Below are positions 1 to 10,609 of a DNA stretch of 64,000 nt, piece after piece. Location of the stretch: the NCBI GenBank assembly GCA_025617745.1, contig CM046857.1, positions 29,358,094-29,422,093 on the forward strand, read 5' to 3'. The notes under the pieces were generated by a model that searched no databases, was not told where the DNA came from, and saw only the letters and a program-made list of their open reading frames with translations. Source of the stretch: Heliocidaris erythrogramma (lineage: Eukaryota > Echinodermata > Echinoidea > Camarodonta > Echinometridae). The position numbers and the translations under genes were made by a program. Within the stretch, counting starts at the first letter, position 1. Every line of letters starts with the position of its first letter.

Positions 1-1
1 A

Positions 2-415
2 GCACACTTCACTCCTGATGACGGACAGTCAACCTGTCCGAAACGTCGAGTAACCTCCTACTCAAGCCTCATCTACTCAGACCTTCGCTACTCAATCCAT
101 CGCTGCTCATCCATCGGTCATCAACCAAGTCTTCTCATCTCATCTCATCTGGTCTACAGTCCTTTTCAGGACTTCACCCAGTGTCACGAAAGATTATTTC
201 TTCTATTCTCTCTTGTCATCCTTTCTCGTCTATCCATCTCTAATTTCCTTTTCCCTTTCCTCCTACCAACACACATGGTGAACCGTAAACCTTCTCCACG
301 TAACAACAAGGCACTTTTTCTCGGCCAAATATTTTTCCCCTCAGCCCATTTGTTTTGTGTGTGGGTCATAACAAAATATGTTATGAAAACAAAAGACGGT
401 GGATTTTTAAAGTAA
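2..415 (+). CDS. Open frame truncated by the window edge, unknown
   Basis: Reading from base 2, the frame stays open for 137 codons to a TAA at 413-415 and runs off the left edge, so no true start is visible. The first residues (FTPDDGQSTCPKRR) are encoded by a segment with a 6-bp inverted repeat (GGACAG/CTGTCC). The next part is rich in Ser, Tyr and Leu because of CTACTCA-like repeats in the DNA. I do not recognise a domain. Open frames of this style often occur at the 3' ends of retroelements, so this may be the tail of an element lying mostly upstream. That is inference, and it could also be a chance open frame. Confidence 0.2.
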   Translation, partial: AHFTPDDGQSTCPKRRVTSYSSLIYSDLRYSIHRCSSIGHQPSLLISSHLVYSPFQDFTQCHERLFLLFSLVILSRLSISNFLFPFLLPTHMVNRKPSPRNNKALFLGQIFFPSAHLFCVWVITKYVMKTKDGGFLK

Positions 416-1211
416 ACAGTGAAAAGGGGTACTTTTCATGAGGAATCTGCTTATCACATTTTCATTTTGAGCCAAGGTAATCCTTTTGCTGCAAATGTAA
501 ACAAAGAATATTGGTCTCCTAAATGGGAGACTGTCTCCCAAATAGGCTATCAAATATGTTGACATATGTCTGATAATAGAGATGGTCTCCCAAATAGGAA
601 ACGGTCTCCAATATCGGCCTTGCGCCTCTACTGTGCGGCTCTTAGAAATCTCACTACTACCTTAAATGGCCGTTGGGAAAAACTTCTGCTATTTCCAGCA
701 AAATTCAAAGTAAAAATCATGTCCAAAACCAAAGAAATCCCAGCCGATTTTTTTGCGATCGCATGTTGTTTTCATTCCGCCAATGTTTAGACTAACATAA
801 ATTCGGACAATAAAATTTTGTCCACAAAGAAACTCGGTATCGCGCGTGCACATCAATCTCTACAATCGAGCGATAGGGACCAAATTTTTGACAACCAAAT
901 TTTTGGGGGGGAGATGTCAGCGTTCGCGGCGACCAAAAAATGTACACAATGACTCGGATACACCGTTTTGCCAAAACTGACAGTGAATTACGGATTTCAT
1001 TCTTGGAATTATCTTTTCCAACATAGGTGAATTGAATTTTGGGCTATTATAGCTAATATGCCCAGTAATCCTCAAATTGGCAAGAATCCTACCTAGGATA
1101 TAAAAAAACAGCAGAACGGAGGTATAGATAGGATTTGTATGGAGCGGAGGTATAAAGCGGCTTATTAAACTAAGTAATAGATCTAGTGCAGCAAGATCAT
1201 TGGCTGTCAAT
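416..1211. other. Intergenic, no gene seen
   Basis: AT-rich sequence with a few short related segments (GGTCTCC...AAATAGG repeated near 513-610). Short open frames on both strands show no recognisable protein. Confidence 0.5.
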
Positions 1212-1312
1212 TGCTCGTGGTCTAGTGGTAAAGGCGTCTGGTCAGACTGTCTGGAGTATTCTCTTTCTACACTGCACTCGCGTTTAAGGTCCCGGGTTCG
1301 AATCCCTCTCTT
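1212..1312 (+). repeat. tRNA-derived (SINE-like) element or tRNA pseudogene
   Basis: A Pol III type 2 promoter is visible. An A-box-like TGGTCTAGTGG lies near 1219-1229 and a perfect B box GGTTCGAATCC near 1297-1307. The spacing of about 78 bases is too long for a normal tRNA without an intron or long variable arm. The bases around the T loop do not form a good five-pair stem, and no acceptor stem pairs across the unit. A tRNA-derived SINE or dead tRNA fits better than a working tRNA. Confidence 0.45.
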
Positions 1313-1319
1313 TCTTGCT

Positions 1320-2316
1320 GATAATTTTTTCAGTTATGTCTATGAATCGATAACGATAGCGTTTATTCCGTTATAAATAACTGAATTTCAACAATGAAAA
1401 CCAAGAAACTTGACTAATTACTCACTTGTTCAGGCGGATTTGATGGCGGCTGGGCATAATAACGACTTTGGCCGAATTTTGCTGGTGACTTTTGTGCGGT
1501 GGTGTTTGAAAGTGTTGAGGTGTATGACCGTTCTAGAGTATACGCACGAAGTATAATAATGTCGCTATGAATGACGCTATGTACTGTATGTAATTGAATG
1601 GGCCCAATGCATGGGCCTTGCCTTGAGCTTGGCGCTGGCAGATATGCAGTAATACAACAAGTATACGGGCGCCAGGGAATTAATGGTGGGCATTGTTATA
1701 ATAAGCAAAAAGCTAAAGAATGTAGATATAGTCTGAAATTTGAATAGCAATATCAGTCAGCAGACAAATATATTTTGTTTAAAATTCTTCAAAGTTCAAT
1801 GTAGCATACTGCTACACATCTGTAAATTTGTGTAGCAATTGTAACCCAAAATGCATAGCAAATTGCTATGCTGTACCAGGTAAATTATTCCCTTTAGACC
1901 TCAATCCCGAGGATACTCAGATTATTATGGTTATGAAAAAAAAGGTTTACAAATTTGCTCTAAAACTAAATTTTAGAGAGCCTCTGGGAAATCACTTGAT
2001 CATTAACTTGCTTCTTTCATCTCCCCATACTTATCAAATGTTTAATCCCAAATCCCTTCCCCAATATTAAAAAAGACCAAGAAGAAATGCAGAAATATTG
2101 GAAGAAAAAAAAAGATAGAAAGTCGTCAGAACTAAAACCAGAAATGCCAATGACGTTTTGCATCTGCCATATGTTGCCAAGATTGTGATACATGTGGGCC
2201 GGGCATCTTTAGCGTAAGGTGCTGAGGACGCTCTGCCTGCCTTATAGAAAATCTAAAACTAAAGAACTCCCATTACCATCTGATGTGAGCTCCATTTATG
2301 CTGTTTGAACCCACAG
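1320..2316. other. 5' flank of RPSA, promoter not resolved
   Basis: A splice acceptor (CCACAG, ending 2316) precedes the RPSA start exon, so at least one non-coding first exon and the promoter should lie upstream. I cannot fix either from sequence alone. A pyrimidine-rich (TOP-type) start would be expected for a ribosomal protein gene, but I see no unambiguous candidate. Confidence 0.4.
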
Positions 2317-2350
2317 GTTGATCACCATCGTTTACTAGATCAGCAGCAAC

Positions 2351-5300
2351 ATGTCCGGAGGTTTGGAATGTCTCGCCCTCAAGGAGGATGACGTGCAGAA
2401 GTTTCTGGCCAGTGGAGCTCACATCGGCTCCAGCAACCTGGACTACCAGATGACCCAGTATATCTACAAGCGTAAACCAGATGGTAAGACACTATTGTAA
2501 CAAGAATACTGCTTGATAACATGAACATTTTTATGACTTATGAACAACAACGCCTGCTAGAAATTCTGATATTTCTGTTATACTTGCAGAAACTTATTAT
2601 CATTGTTAATTGCCTTGCAACCTCTCAATTTATTATTATTTTTTTTTTTTTTTTGGGGGGGGGGGGGAGGGGAGAGTGCTCATTAAAATATTCCTGATTC
2701 AAAAAACATTTTGTGAAAACTATATGAAGAATTCAAAGGCCTTTTGGAGGATTGTGGGGGCCATTCTGTTGGTCCTCTGGCAAATTATCTCCAGCCTCTA
2801 TGTGATTTGAGTGCTTTTCCCCCTCTATGTGAGACCATCATCCTTGATTTAAGTACATTGGGTAGTTTCACTTATGTTGAGACACCCAAGGATTATTCAC
2901 AGTAGGGCTGCATTAAATAACTGTTGAAATAGAAAAGAACTTAAAGAAGACTAAACAAGTGTTATATTCAATTGACTTTACTCATTTGATGGGTATTTAG
3001 ATATTTTTAGTGGATGATGGAACCTGGATCATTAATGAATTATATTTGTTTTTTGTCATGACAGGGACTTACATCATCAATCTAAGGAAGACATGGGAGA
3101 AGCTTCTGATGGCTGCTCGTATCATCGTAGCCATTGAGAACCCTGCTGATGTCTGTGTCATCTCATCTCGACCATACGGTCAGGTACGTTACTTGATTTC
3201 ACTCGCTGAGAACGGATGAAATCCTCTCGTTGTAGCTGCTGTAAATCAAGTTCATCAGTTATATACATGGGTAAATGAATTGAGTGATAGCAGAGCAAAA
3301 GGAAATTTCTCTTATTTCAAAATTCCTGATTAATGAAACTTGTAATCTCATTGGGCCGTATTCTACAAATTCATTTCTTCTGGATACAAGGACTACAGTC
3401 ATGTTAAACAACGGAAACATTTAGACCTTAAATTAAAAGCTCATGTACAGTTTTGGTAGCAAAAAGGAAATTGAGAAGAAAGGTGTTCAATATAGTTTCA
3501 TGTTGTTTTCCAAGTGTCAAAAGATGTTTGTACAGGGTCATTTGGTATTCGATCAATGATTTTAAGTGAATTTTACGCAAAAAAATAATTAATGCTAGAT
3601 CATGGCAATATACTGCCCTTTGCTAGGACCTTTCCACCCTGACGGCTCCCCGCACAGCAATCTCGAGGCTTCGGACGGAGATAGCATGAATCACATTATG
3701 TCACTGCGTGTAGGTTTTGAACGCTTGCATGGTGTATAGTGTACACTGAATTTGTTGGGAGTTTATATCCCTGACCCGGCACCTAAATTATTTTTTACCT
3801 CTTTGTTTAATATTTCACTTTAGGATGTGAAAATCTTCACACCATCTTTGTTTTGCCAGTATCTTTCTATTTATCAACAAAAGTCCAATAAATCTGACAA
3901 AAAGATTTTGAGGGCTTACCAAAACTAAATATCTTTAACCCTAAAAGGGCTGGGGGGTGGACGGAGTCCACCCCCCCCCCCAGACGTTTCTCGCGATATG
4001 TCCGCAACGCGCAAAAGCAGTCGCCGCGGCTTTTCACGACTTTTTCTTTCAAATCTCATGCATCTTTTGAGACCAAATTCGGATGTCTGGGCATGCGGTT
4101 CCGAAGTTACGCAACATTTTGTACTTGCACGTCAGACCGAAAATTGCTCAAAAAGTGATTTCATGTATATTTTCAATACAAAGTGTGTTTTCAGCCAAAA
4201 TTTAGAAATCTATGAATATTTTTACATTTGCTGATTAAAAATTAATTTATTTTATGCTGTTTATGTTCACGAAAGTGTCCCTGACAAATTTCATCAAAAA
4301 AACAAAAAACAAAAGGTTAAAAAAACAAAGAAATACATAAGATATTATAAAATACAATAAAATGCATATAAAACAAATTTTGATACCGAATTGATATATA
4401 TATCAAGTATATTTGCTAAGAATACTGGAAAGAGTTCTCGTCTAGACCAAAAATTAGCATTTTCTGAGCTTTTTTTAATGATTTAGAGCAAAATTTTGAT
4501 TTCATGCATAAATTTGCATAATTAATGTGAAATGTCAGCATTTAACTATACAGTTTTGTAGATTACGTTGTGGACGACGTGCGTGCCGATTTTCGGCACG
4601 GTCGAGATCCCCCCCCCGTCTGTGGCATAGCCAAAATATCCCGGACGTTTTAGGGTTAAACCAAGTTTAAACCTAGTAGAATATATATAAGCCATTATGG
4701 ATAATCCTTCATGTGACCGTGATATCATGTATTTCAACTTTCCATATGTTTCATGTTTCCAGCGTGCTGTGCTAAAGTTCGCTGCCCACACCGGTGCCAC
4801 ACCAGTTGCCGGCCGCTACACCCCTGGTACCTTCACCAATCAGATCCAGGCTGCCTTCCGTGAGCCCCGAATATTGATCGTGACCGACCCCCGCTCCGAT
4901 CACCAGCCGGTCACTGAGGCTTCCTACGTCAACATCCCTGTCATTGCCCTGTGCAACACTGACTCGCCTCTTCGCTGTGTGGACGTTGCCATCCCATGCA
5001 ACAACAAGGTAAGACAGTCAAAGTGGTGTTAGTCACCAAAACCATGTAAAATCGATTTATTCCCAAATATCTTAATATCTACTTCAAATTTTTTGAATGC
5101 CATTTTAATTTCCAAATTGTAGGGTTTCTTTTTACAACGGGAAATAATTTCCATTGTTGTCCACTATTCCTTCTAGTGATCCTGTAAGGTGCTACGTCTT
5201 CGTGGAGCTATCAGTAATGTCTAATTAGTAAATTACTAATGACTTCATACCTCTCTCACTCACTCTCTCTCTCTCCCTCTCTCCCTCTCTCCCTCTCTCC

Positions 5301-8300
5301 CTCTCTCCCTCTCTCCCTCTCTCCCTCTCTCCCTCTCTCCCTCTCTCCCTCTCTCCCTCTCTCCCTCTCTCCCTCTCTCCCTCTCTCCCTCTCTCCCTCT
5401 CTCCTATGAATGCATCCGTTCGATTTGTTTGATGTGGTTTATGTTGTCCTGTGAGGTACTTACTACATCTAAGTAAAGCTATCAGTCATGTCACTAATGA
5501 TTAAGTGGCTGATGATAAACTCTGTCTTCTCTCTCTCTCTTCTATCAGAGCATCCATTCAATTGGTTTGATGTGGTGGATGTTGTCCCATGAGGCACTCT
5601 GCGTCTTTGTGGAGCTATCAGTGATGATGTCCCCAATGACTAATGATTACATGCCTCTGTCTCTCTCTCTCTCTTTTATCAGAGCATCCATTCAATTGGT
5701 TTGATGTGGTGGATGTTGTCCCGTGAGGTACTCCGTCTTCGTGGAGCTATCAGTCGTGACGTGACCTGGGAGATCATGTGTGATCTCTACTTCTTCAGGG
5801 ACCCAGAAGAGGTAACCTTCAAAACCTTTCACTTTCTGACTTTCAGTTTTACGTCTGAAGATGTCCTGTACCTTGTTAAATGGAAAGAACTGAGTATTAA
5901 GTTAGCTTAAAGGAGAATGAAACCCTGGGGAAATATCCATTTTAATGAAAAGATAGTAAAGAGAGAAGCAATTTAAAAAAAGTTCCATCAAAATCGGTTA
6001 AGAAATGAAAAAGTTGTGAAAGTTTGAAAAGTCTCGATTTACTTTCTATGGCGATCCTCAAATTGGCTATTTGCTTCAATGTGGCAGGTTTTTGTGGACA
6101 ACTCTCCATATGTTTTGTACACAAAATTTCATATTTTCTCCATTATCTCTAAACTTTGCTACTTGTCTCTTTGTGACCTCAACATATGTTGTGTAAAATA
6201 CATTTTACCATGATATACATAGAGCTAAAAAAGAGACAAGCTGTACCTTGAGAGATAATGGAGAAAATCTGAAATTTTGTGTACAAAACATATGGAGAGT
6301 TGTCCACAAAAACCTGCCACATTGAAGCAAATAGCCAATTTGAGGATCGCCATAGAAAGTAAATCGAGACTTTTCAAACTTTCACAACTTTTTCATTTCT
6401 TAACCGATTTTGATGGAACTTTTTTTAAATTGCTTCTCTCTTTACTATCTTTTCATTAAAATGGATATTTCCCCAGGGTTTCATTCTCCTTTAAACAAAA
6501 AGCCTTTAGATGAGAGAAAGTTCTGGAAAATGCAACGACGGATAAGAAAGTTATTTTAAAAAATTAATGTCAATGGATGAGTGCAAAGTGGCAACTCTGT
6601 GGGTGTAGCTTTTGACACATCAAAAAATTTCATGAATTGAAAAAAAAAATTCTTAAGAACATAATTTATTTACCGTAAATGATGTCCAATATATATTGTT
6701 GGACACATGTTTTTGCACGCCTTCTCAATGAAATTTCTTCCATCAACAATCCTAAAAATGGAAATTCATGGAATTTTGAAACCTGATACCTGTTGTGTTT
6801 GTGTGTGCAGGCTGAGAAGGAGGAGCAGGAAGCCCGTGAGCGTGCTACAGCTGTGAAGGAGGAACAACAACCAGCTCAACCGTATGCTGAGCAGTGGGGC
6901 GCTGAAGTAACTGTACCACCAACAGGACAGACCATTGGACCAGAAGTCAGTGACGTAAGTCGTTTTGAACTCGTTTATTACTGAATTATCTCATTCCTGT
7001 ATGCTTGATAGAGGAATATGTGGGTACAAGTGTGTAATGAGTTTACAGCATTTCGAAAGGAGTTTCTTGTTGTCTTTCTTTGCTGTAGATCAGTATCGTA
7101 GGTTGATTTGAAGATTGTGTTCAAGTTAACGATTTATTGTTTGGTACTACAGTATCGGAAAATGACGTTGAAGTGAGACATACTGAAGCTTTTTGTCTTG
7201 CACTCATCAGAGTATACCACAAGAATGAACGGAAAGCCGAAATCGAACAATATAACCGGAAACTAAAGGAACAAAGCGCGCAAAATATAATGGGTTTCAA
7301 TTGGCTGCATGAAAATAACAGGAAATTTGGCTTACTGCCAGCCGGTTTTGTAATAGCGGGAGCTAAAGATGCCGGTCTTTGGGCCAAATAAATGTCCTGT
7401 CTATCTCAAACTGCCATGGCAAGGGAAAGCATCCCAAAAATTTGAGAAACTGGTCAAGTAGGCTGTATGTAGTGATTTCTCTACTGTTGAGCCACTCATA
7501 GAATGATCTTGTCTGTCCGAATAGGTGTACCCCTATTACTCATACTAGCAATTTTATTTACAAATTCAAGTGACGATGTGAAGCTCGGTACATAGGTCGT
7601 CCGACTCAAATGATAGCAGATTACATAAAGCGGCACGTACCTTCCTCTATTTGGAACCGCCAGGCTAGCGTGTGGTCACTACCCCAGCGCTCGTGTAAAA
7701 AAACAAATGTGTGTTACATGGCAGACAATGCCAATTCTGCTATCGCTCACCACTTACTTAACAATCAAGAGTGCGCTGATCAATACTACTCTACACAGCT
7801 GCGCATGCTTGAACCCACATACATTCAGCTCACTGACCCTATGCTGTGCTGACAGAAAGAGTTCATGAGGATGCTCGTATTATTTTAGCTCCCGGTATTA
7901 CAATAAGCCCAATTTCCTGTTATTTTCAGCCTATCAAAACTTGTTATATTTTGTGCGCTTTGTTCCTTAAGTTTCCGGTTATATTGTTCATTCTTGCGGT
8001 ATACGCTGATGAGTGCAAGACGAAAAGCTTTAGTATGTCTCTCTTCAACGCCATTTTCCAGTTATTGATTTATGTACAAGTATTCTATGTTGTGTTTTTT
8101 TCTAATTTTTGTACTGTTTGATGCAGCACCTATAACTATTTGTCCTAAGCCTGAGTCGAATCGATTGGTTAGCCGGTGTTCGATCGAAGACATCGAATCC
8201 CGAATACGTTTTGGCAAATTCGGTGCATCGATTTGTAGTCCGCCAGATTTTTGACTACCGTAGCCACCACGAAAAAATCAAATAAAATAAGAAACTCCGT

Positions 8301-10069
8301 AACGTACAGCATATATACTAGCAGAGAACAAAAGGCGACTTCAAAGTTCAAACTGTTGGCTAACTTTCGCTAATTCGCTCGCGGAGGACGTCGCGCTTTA
8401 CCTGTGCTTTCTCTATGGAAAAATTGTTTTGTCGTTGCGAACTGAAGTTTACGATAATTTTCTTGCACTCTCTCTGCATTGTCAATTTGACAATTGTATA
8501 ATTGAACATGATAAATACAGGCATGAGTACGAGTGTTCCTACTTAATTCGCAATAACTAATATCACACTCTCATCAAATTGGCAATTACTTCTGAATGAT
8601 CTCTGAAGCTGAATGAAGTCGAGTCTATATTGAGCGACGAAAATCCATCAACCAATCGAACAAACGTGTTCCATTCAGCTCTCCAAAGACAAAGTAAGAT
8701 TATTAATTCTTTGAATTTGAATCATTGTCGGGTGTGTCGACAATGAGCATCGCTTCGTGCGACACTAGTGACATTTTGGCTAGCCATACGGACTAGAAAC
8801 TTAAGATTTTGGCTCGTCCGCTGTGATTTTTACTAGCCATTGGCTAGCGGGCTATCTTTAATTTCGAGCAGCGAGAGCCCATACATATGCCCGCGATGCC
8901 AGCGGACCGGTCACCGGTGCATGGTGCAACTCTGTTTTCACCGCACATCATTTATCGATTAACCGGTATTCGATCGAATCAAAGCCGTCGAATCCCGGTT
9001 TATGAAATATTCGATACGACTCAGGCTTAATTTGTCCATATTTTATGAAAATGTAAGGGAAAAACAAACAAATCAAACTTATACTTCCGAAAACATAACA
9101 ATTTTATTTAAAAAGTAATTAAATTATTTTCATTTTGTATTGTTTGTGATATTTACGTAATGAATGATGCAAAGAAAAAGTCTCTGATTAAAGATATTTT
9201 GAGTGCAATATTTTGAATTTTTGATCATTGCGTTATAATCATCATTGGGAACTAGACATGAGTGAATTTAAATCATTAGAAGAGAAGATTGAGTACTGGG
9301 AAAGGTGAAAAATGATTTGTAAGCTTTGTCGTTCCTTTTATGTCAGTTTTGAAGAATATCATAGTAGAATTATACCCTGAAAAGGATTGCTCCTCAAATT
9401 GCCCCATATTCGAAATATGACGAGAAATAGCTCCAGTTTTCGGGTCGAACATTCATGCCATACGAGTGTGGCAGTGTGCAGTCCCGTATACCCTTTTCTG
9501 TGTGCAGTGCATGTGCTTCTCAGCAAGATTGGGTCAAGTTTTATCATTTTGATGCGTCCAAAACCTCAAAACACATGTATACAACAATTTTTATGTAGAC
9601 ATGATCAACCTTTCCCAATTGTGTCGAGGGGGTGTTTCACAAAGAGTTAAGTTTGACTTAAAGTTGCACTTAAATTCCTTGTTTCGTGCGGTATATGACA
9701 CATCACCGCATTGGTCAGATCATGCTCGGGGGACGCGCGCTATTGGGTAATCTACCAATGAGATTACGCGTTTAATACCGTATGCGCATTGGCAGTTACA
9801 CATGACTTTAAGTCAAACTTAACTTTGTGAAACACCACCCAGAACTCATCTTTTTCTGTAAACTCCAAATGTTTCTGAGTCTCTCTCTTTTCCTGTACTT
9901 TATGTCAAATTTCTCTGTGGAAATGATGGATATTTGGCAAGATAAGATCTCAGACATATGTTTTCTTTGTCTTTCTAGTGGGCTGCTGACACCAGCAAGG
10001 TAGGCGTTGCCCCTTGTGGAGCCCCAGCCTTTGGTGCTACCGAGGACTGGGCTGCTGCCGATGCCCCTG

Positions 10070-10106
<37 letters not shown>

Positions 10107-10224
10107 AGCTGCAGCTGCAGCTGCTGCCCCTGCTGCTCCCAACGCTGGAGCTCCCAGCCAAGACTGGTCCGCTGAAGACTGGGGCGGTGCCACTACTACC
10201 AACGACTGGGCCCTCAGCTCTTAA
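2351..10224 (+). CDS. RPSA: 40S ribosomal protein SA (laminin receptor homologue), six coding exons
   Basis: Coding exons are 2351-2483, 3065-3183, 4763-5008, 5683-5811, 6811-6954 and 9979-10224. All have GT-AG borders and join in frame to 338 residues. The ATG follows a spliced 5' leader (acceptor ends at 2316). RPSA (uS2) is a component of the small ribosomal subunit; in animals the same protein is also reported as a laminin-binding surface protein. Family hallmarks visible are [15 protein letters not shown], the segment ending [37 protein letters not shown] and [19 protein letters not shown] in the uS2 core. The acidic, Trp-containing C-terminal tail has repeats of the type (T/A)EDW, QDW and NDW. 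The protein exceeds the roughly 295 residues of vertebrate RPSA, largely through a run of 18 alanines in the last exon. Introns are packed with mobile elements, yet every exon is intact. Confidence 0.97.
2754..2904 (+). ncRNA. Candidate H/ACA snoRNA in RPSA intron 1
   Basis: An H-box-like AGACCA (2832-2837) is followed by a hairpin closed by ATCCTTG (2840-2846) and CAAGGAT (2887-2893), then ACA at 2899-2901. A weaker 5' hairpin can be drawn with GGGGG near 2756 and CCCCC near 2819. Vertebrate RPSA introns host H/ACA snoRNAs, which makes the location suggestive. The spacing of the boxes is not ideal, so this is tentative. Confidence 0.22.
3935..4659. mobile_element. TTAA-flanked non-autonomous DNA transposon in RPSA intron 2
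   Basis: The element starts TTAACCCTAAAAGGGC and ends CGTTTTAGGGTTAA, giving terminal inverted repeats that begin with TTAA at both ends (3935-3938 and 4656-4659). C-rich and G-rich runs follow each terminus. TTAA target duplication and CCCTA-type ends are typical of the piggyBac superfamily. No transposase frame is present, so it would be a non-autonomous member. Confidence 0.7.
5155..5682 (+). pseudogene. Decayed tandem partial copies of RPSA exon 5
   Basis: Immediately upstream of real exon 5 (5683-5811) are copies of its first half. The best copy begins after an intact acceptor at 5549 and matches the first 14 codons almost exactly; an extra T in CTCTGCGTC then shifts the frame. A second copy lies near 5410-5510 and a third, more eroded, near 5155-5260. 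Each is trailed by a decayed TAATGA(C/T)T...CTCTCT tract, so the duplicated unit includes the polypyrimidine tract plus the exon start. The copies lack the exon end and would disrupt the protein if spliced in. Confidence 0.75.
5266..5402. repeat. (CCCTCT)n microsatellite
   Basis: About 20 units of CTCTCC/CCCTCT lie between the first and second decayed copies of exon 5 in RPSA intron 3. They probably descend from the duplicated polypyrimidine tract. Confidence 0.95.
5907..6494. mobile_element. Near-palindromic fold-back MITE in RPSA intron 4
   Basis: Arms of about 250 bases are inverted copies, so the same 60-residue open frame appears on opposite strands at 5942-6124 and 6277-6459. Only about 50 bases in the centre are unpaired. 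The element begins TTAAAGGAGAATGAAACC and ends with its reverse complement, TTAA at both ends. The open frames are products of the arm sequence, not genes. Confidence 0.9.
7137..7391 (+). CDS. Unrecognised 84-codon open frame inside RPSA intron 5
   Basis: The predicted peptide is rich in Lys, Glu and Asn in the middle ([18 protein letters not shown]) and ends [10 protein letters not shown] before a TAA. I do not recognise it. It lies just upstream of a Penelope-like GIY-YIG remnant on the same strand and may be another degraded piece of that or a different element. No promoter or splice evidence supports expression. Confidence 0.15.
   Translation: MFGTTVSENDVEVRHTEAFCLALIRVYHKNERKAEIEQYNRKLKEQSAQNIMGFNWLHENNRKFGLLPAGFVIAGAKDAGLWAK
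7540..7880 (+). pseudogene. GIY-YIG endonuclease remnant of a Penelope-like retroelement
   Basis: Read as one frame with two in-frame stops, the segment gives FIYKFK, then RYIGR, a central [17 protein letters not shown] and [15 protein letters not shown] followed by QKEF. This order (a degenerate (C/R)YIGR motif, Ala-His-His-Leu, then a Leu-Glu-x-x-Tyr-Ile...Pro-x-Leu segment) is characteristic of GIY-YIG domains carried at the C terminus of Penelope-like retroelements. The stops (after FKFK and after MLC) show it is dead. No reverse transcriptase part is visible nearby. Confidence 0.6.
8146..9029. mobile_element. Non-autonomous hAT-type transposon with 8-bp target duplication
   Basis: Terminal inverted repeats TAAGCCTGAGTCG(A/T)ATCGA bound the element. 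It is flanked by the perfect direct repeat ATTTGTCC at 8138-8145 and 9030-9037. An 8-bp duplication is the signature of the hAT superfamily. Subterminal regions carry inverted TTCGATCGAA-like motifs. There is no transposase open frame, so it would move in trans. Confidence 0.8.
9628..9840. mobile_element. Short MITE in RPSA intron 5
   Basis: Inverted termini GGGTGTTTCACAAAG...CTTTGTGAAACACCACCC extend inward through AAGTTTGACTTAAAGT and its inverse. The element is about 210 bp and non-coding. It lies about 140 bases upstream of the last RPSA exon. Confidence 0.75.
10075..10128 (+). repeat. Polyalanine-encoding GCT/GCA run in RPSA
   Basis: Eighteen consecutive alanine codons (mostly GCT, with alternating GCA/GCT at the 3' side) in the last coding exon. 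It is a coding trinucleotide repeat that lengthens the C-terminal tail. Confidence 0.95.
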
Positions 10225-10461
10225 GATCAACATTGCTATCCGGCCTCGTCACATGCCAAATGAACAGCATGTGTTGGGATAGGAATTGGAATGGCAATTT
10301 TGTAAATGGCAAGTGGGAATATGAAGCAAAAGGAGAAAAAAAATTCTCCTCTTGATTTATTCTCAACAATGCATTCAATTCCAAAGCTCACAGAAAGTCA
10401 GATTTAAAAGTACATTTCATATTCCATGTTAATGTACATGAAAATTACTCCCAATCCCCAC

Positions 10462-10609
10462 AATAAAAAGAGAAAATATCCTGTCAATTTCAGCTGTGAT
10501 GTACCTTGATCTTATTCCTGTTTGCCATAATTCAATCTTGAAACATCTGCACGTTGTCTTGTAAAAAATAAACAAACCCATGAAGGGTTTTTTGTGAACT
10601 AAGAATAAA
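10462..10609 (+). promoter_or_regulatory. Candidate polyadenylation signals of RPSA
   Basis: AATAAA occurs at 10462-10467, 10567-10572 and 10604-10609, 240 to 390 bases after the stop codon. The last one, followed by a T-rich stretch, is the most likely main signal. Confidence 0.55.

Noticed and set aside
5942-6459. Two identical 60-residue proteins
   Set aside because: They are the two arms of one fold-back element.
9808-10233. Ser- or Ala-rich antisense frames opposite the last RPSA exon
   Set aside because: Reverse-strand readings of the alanine codon repeat.
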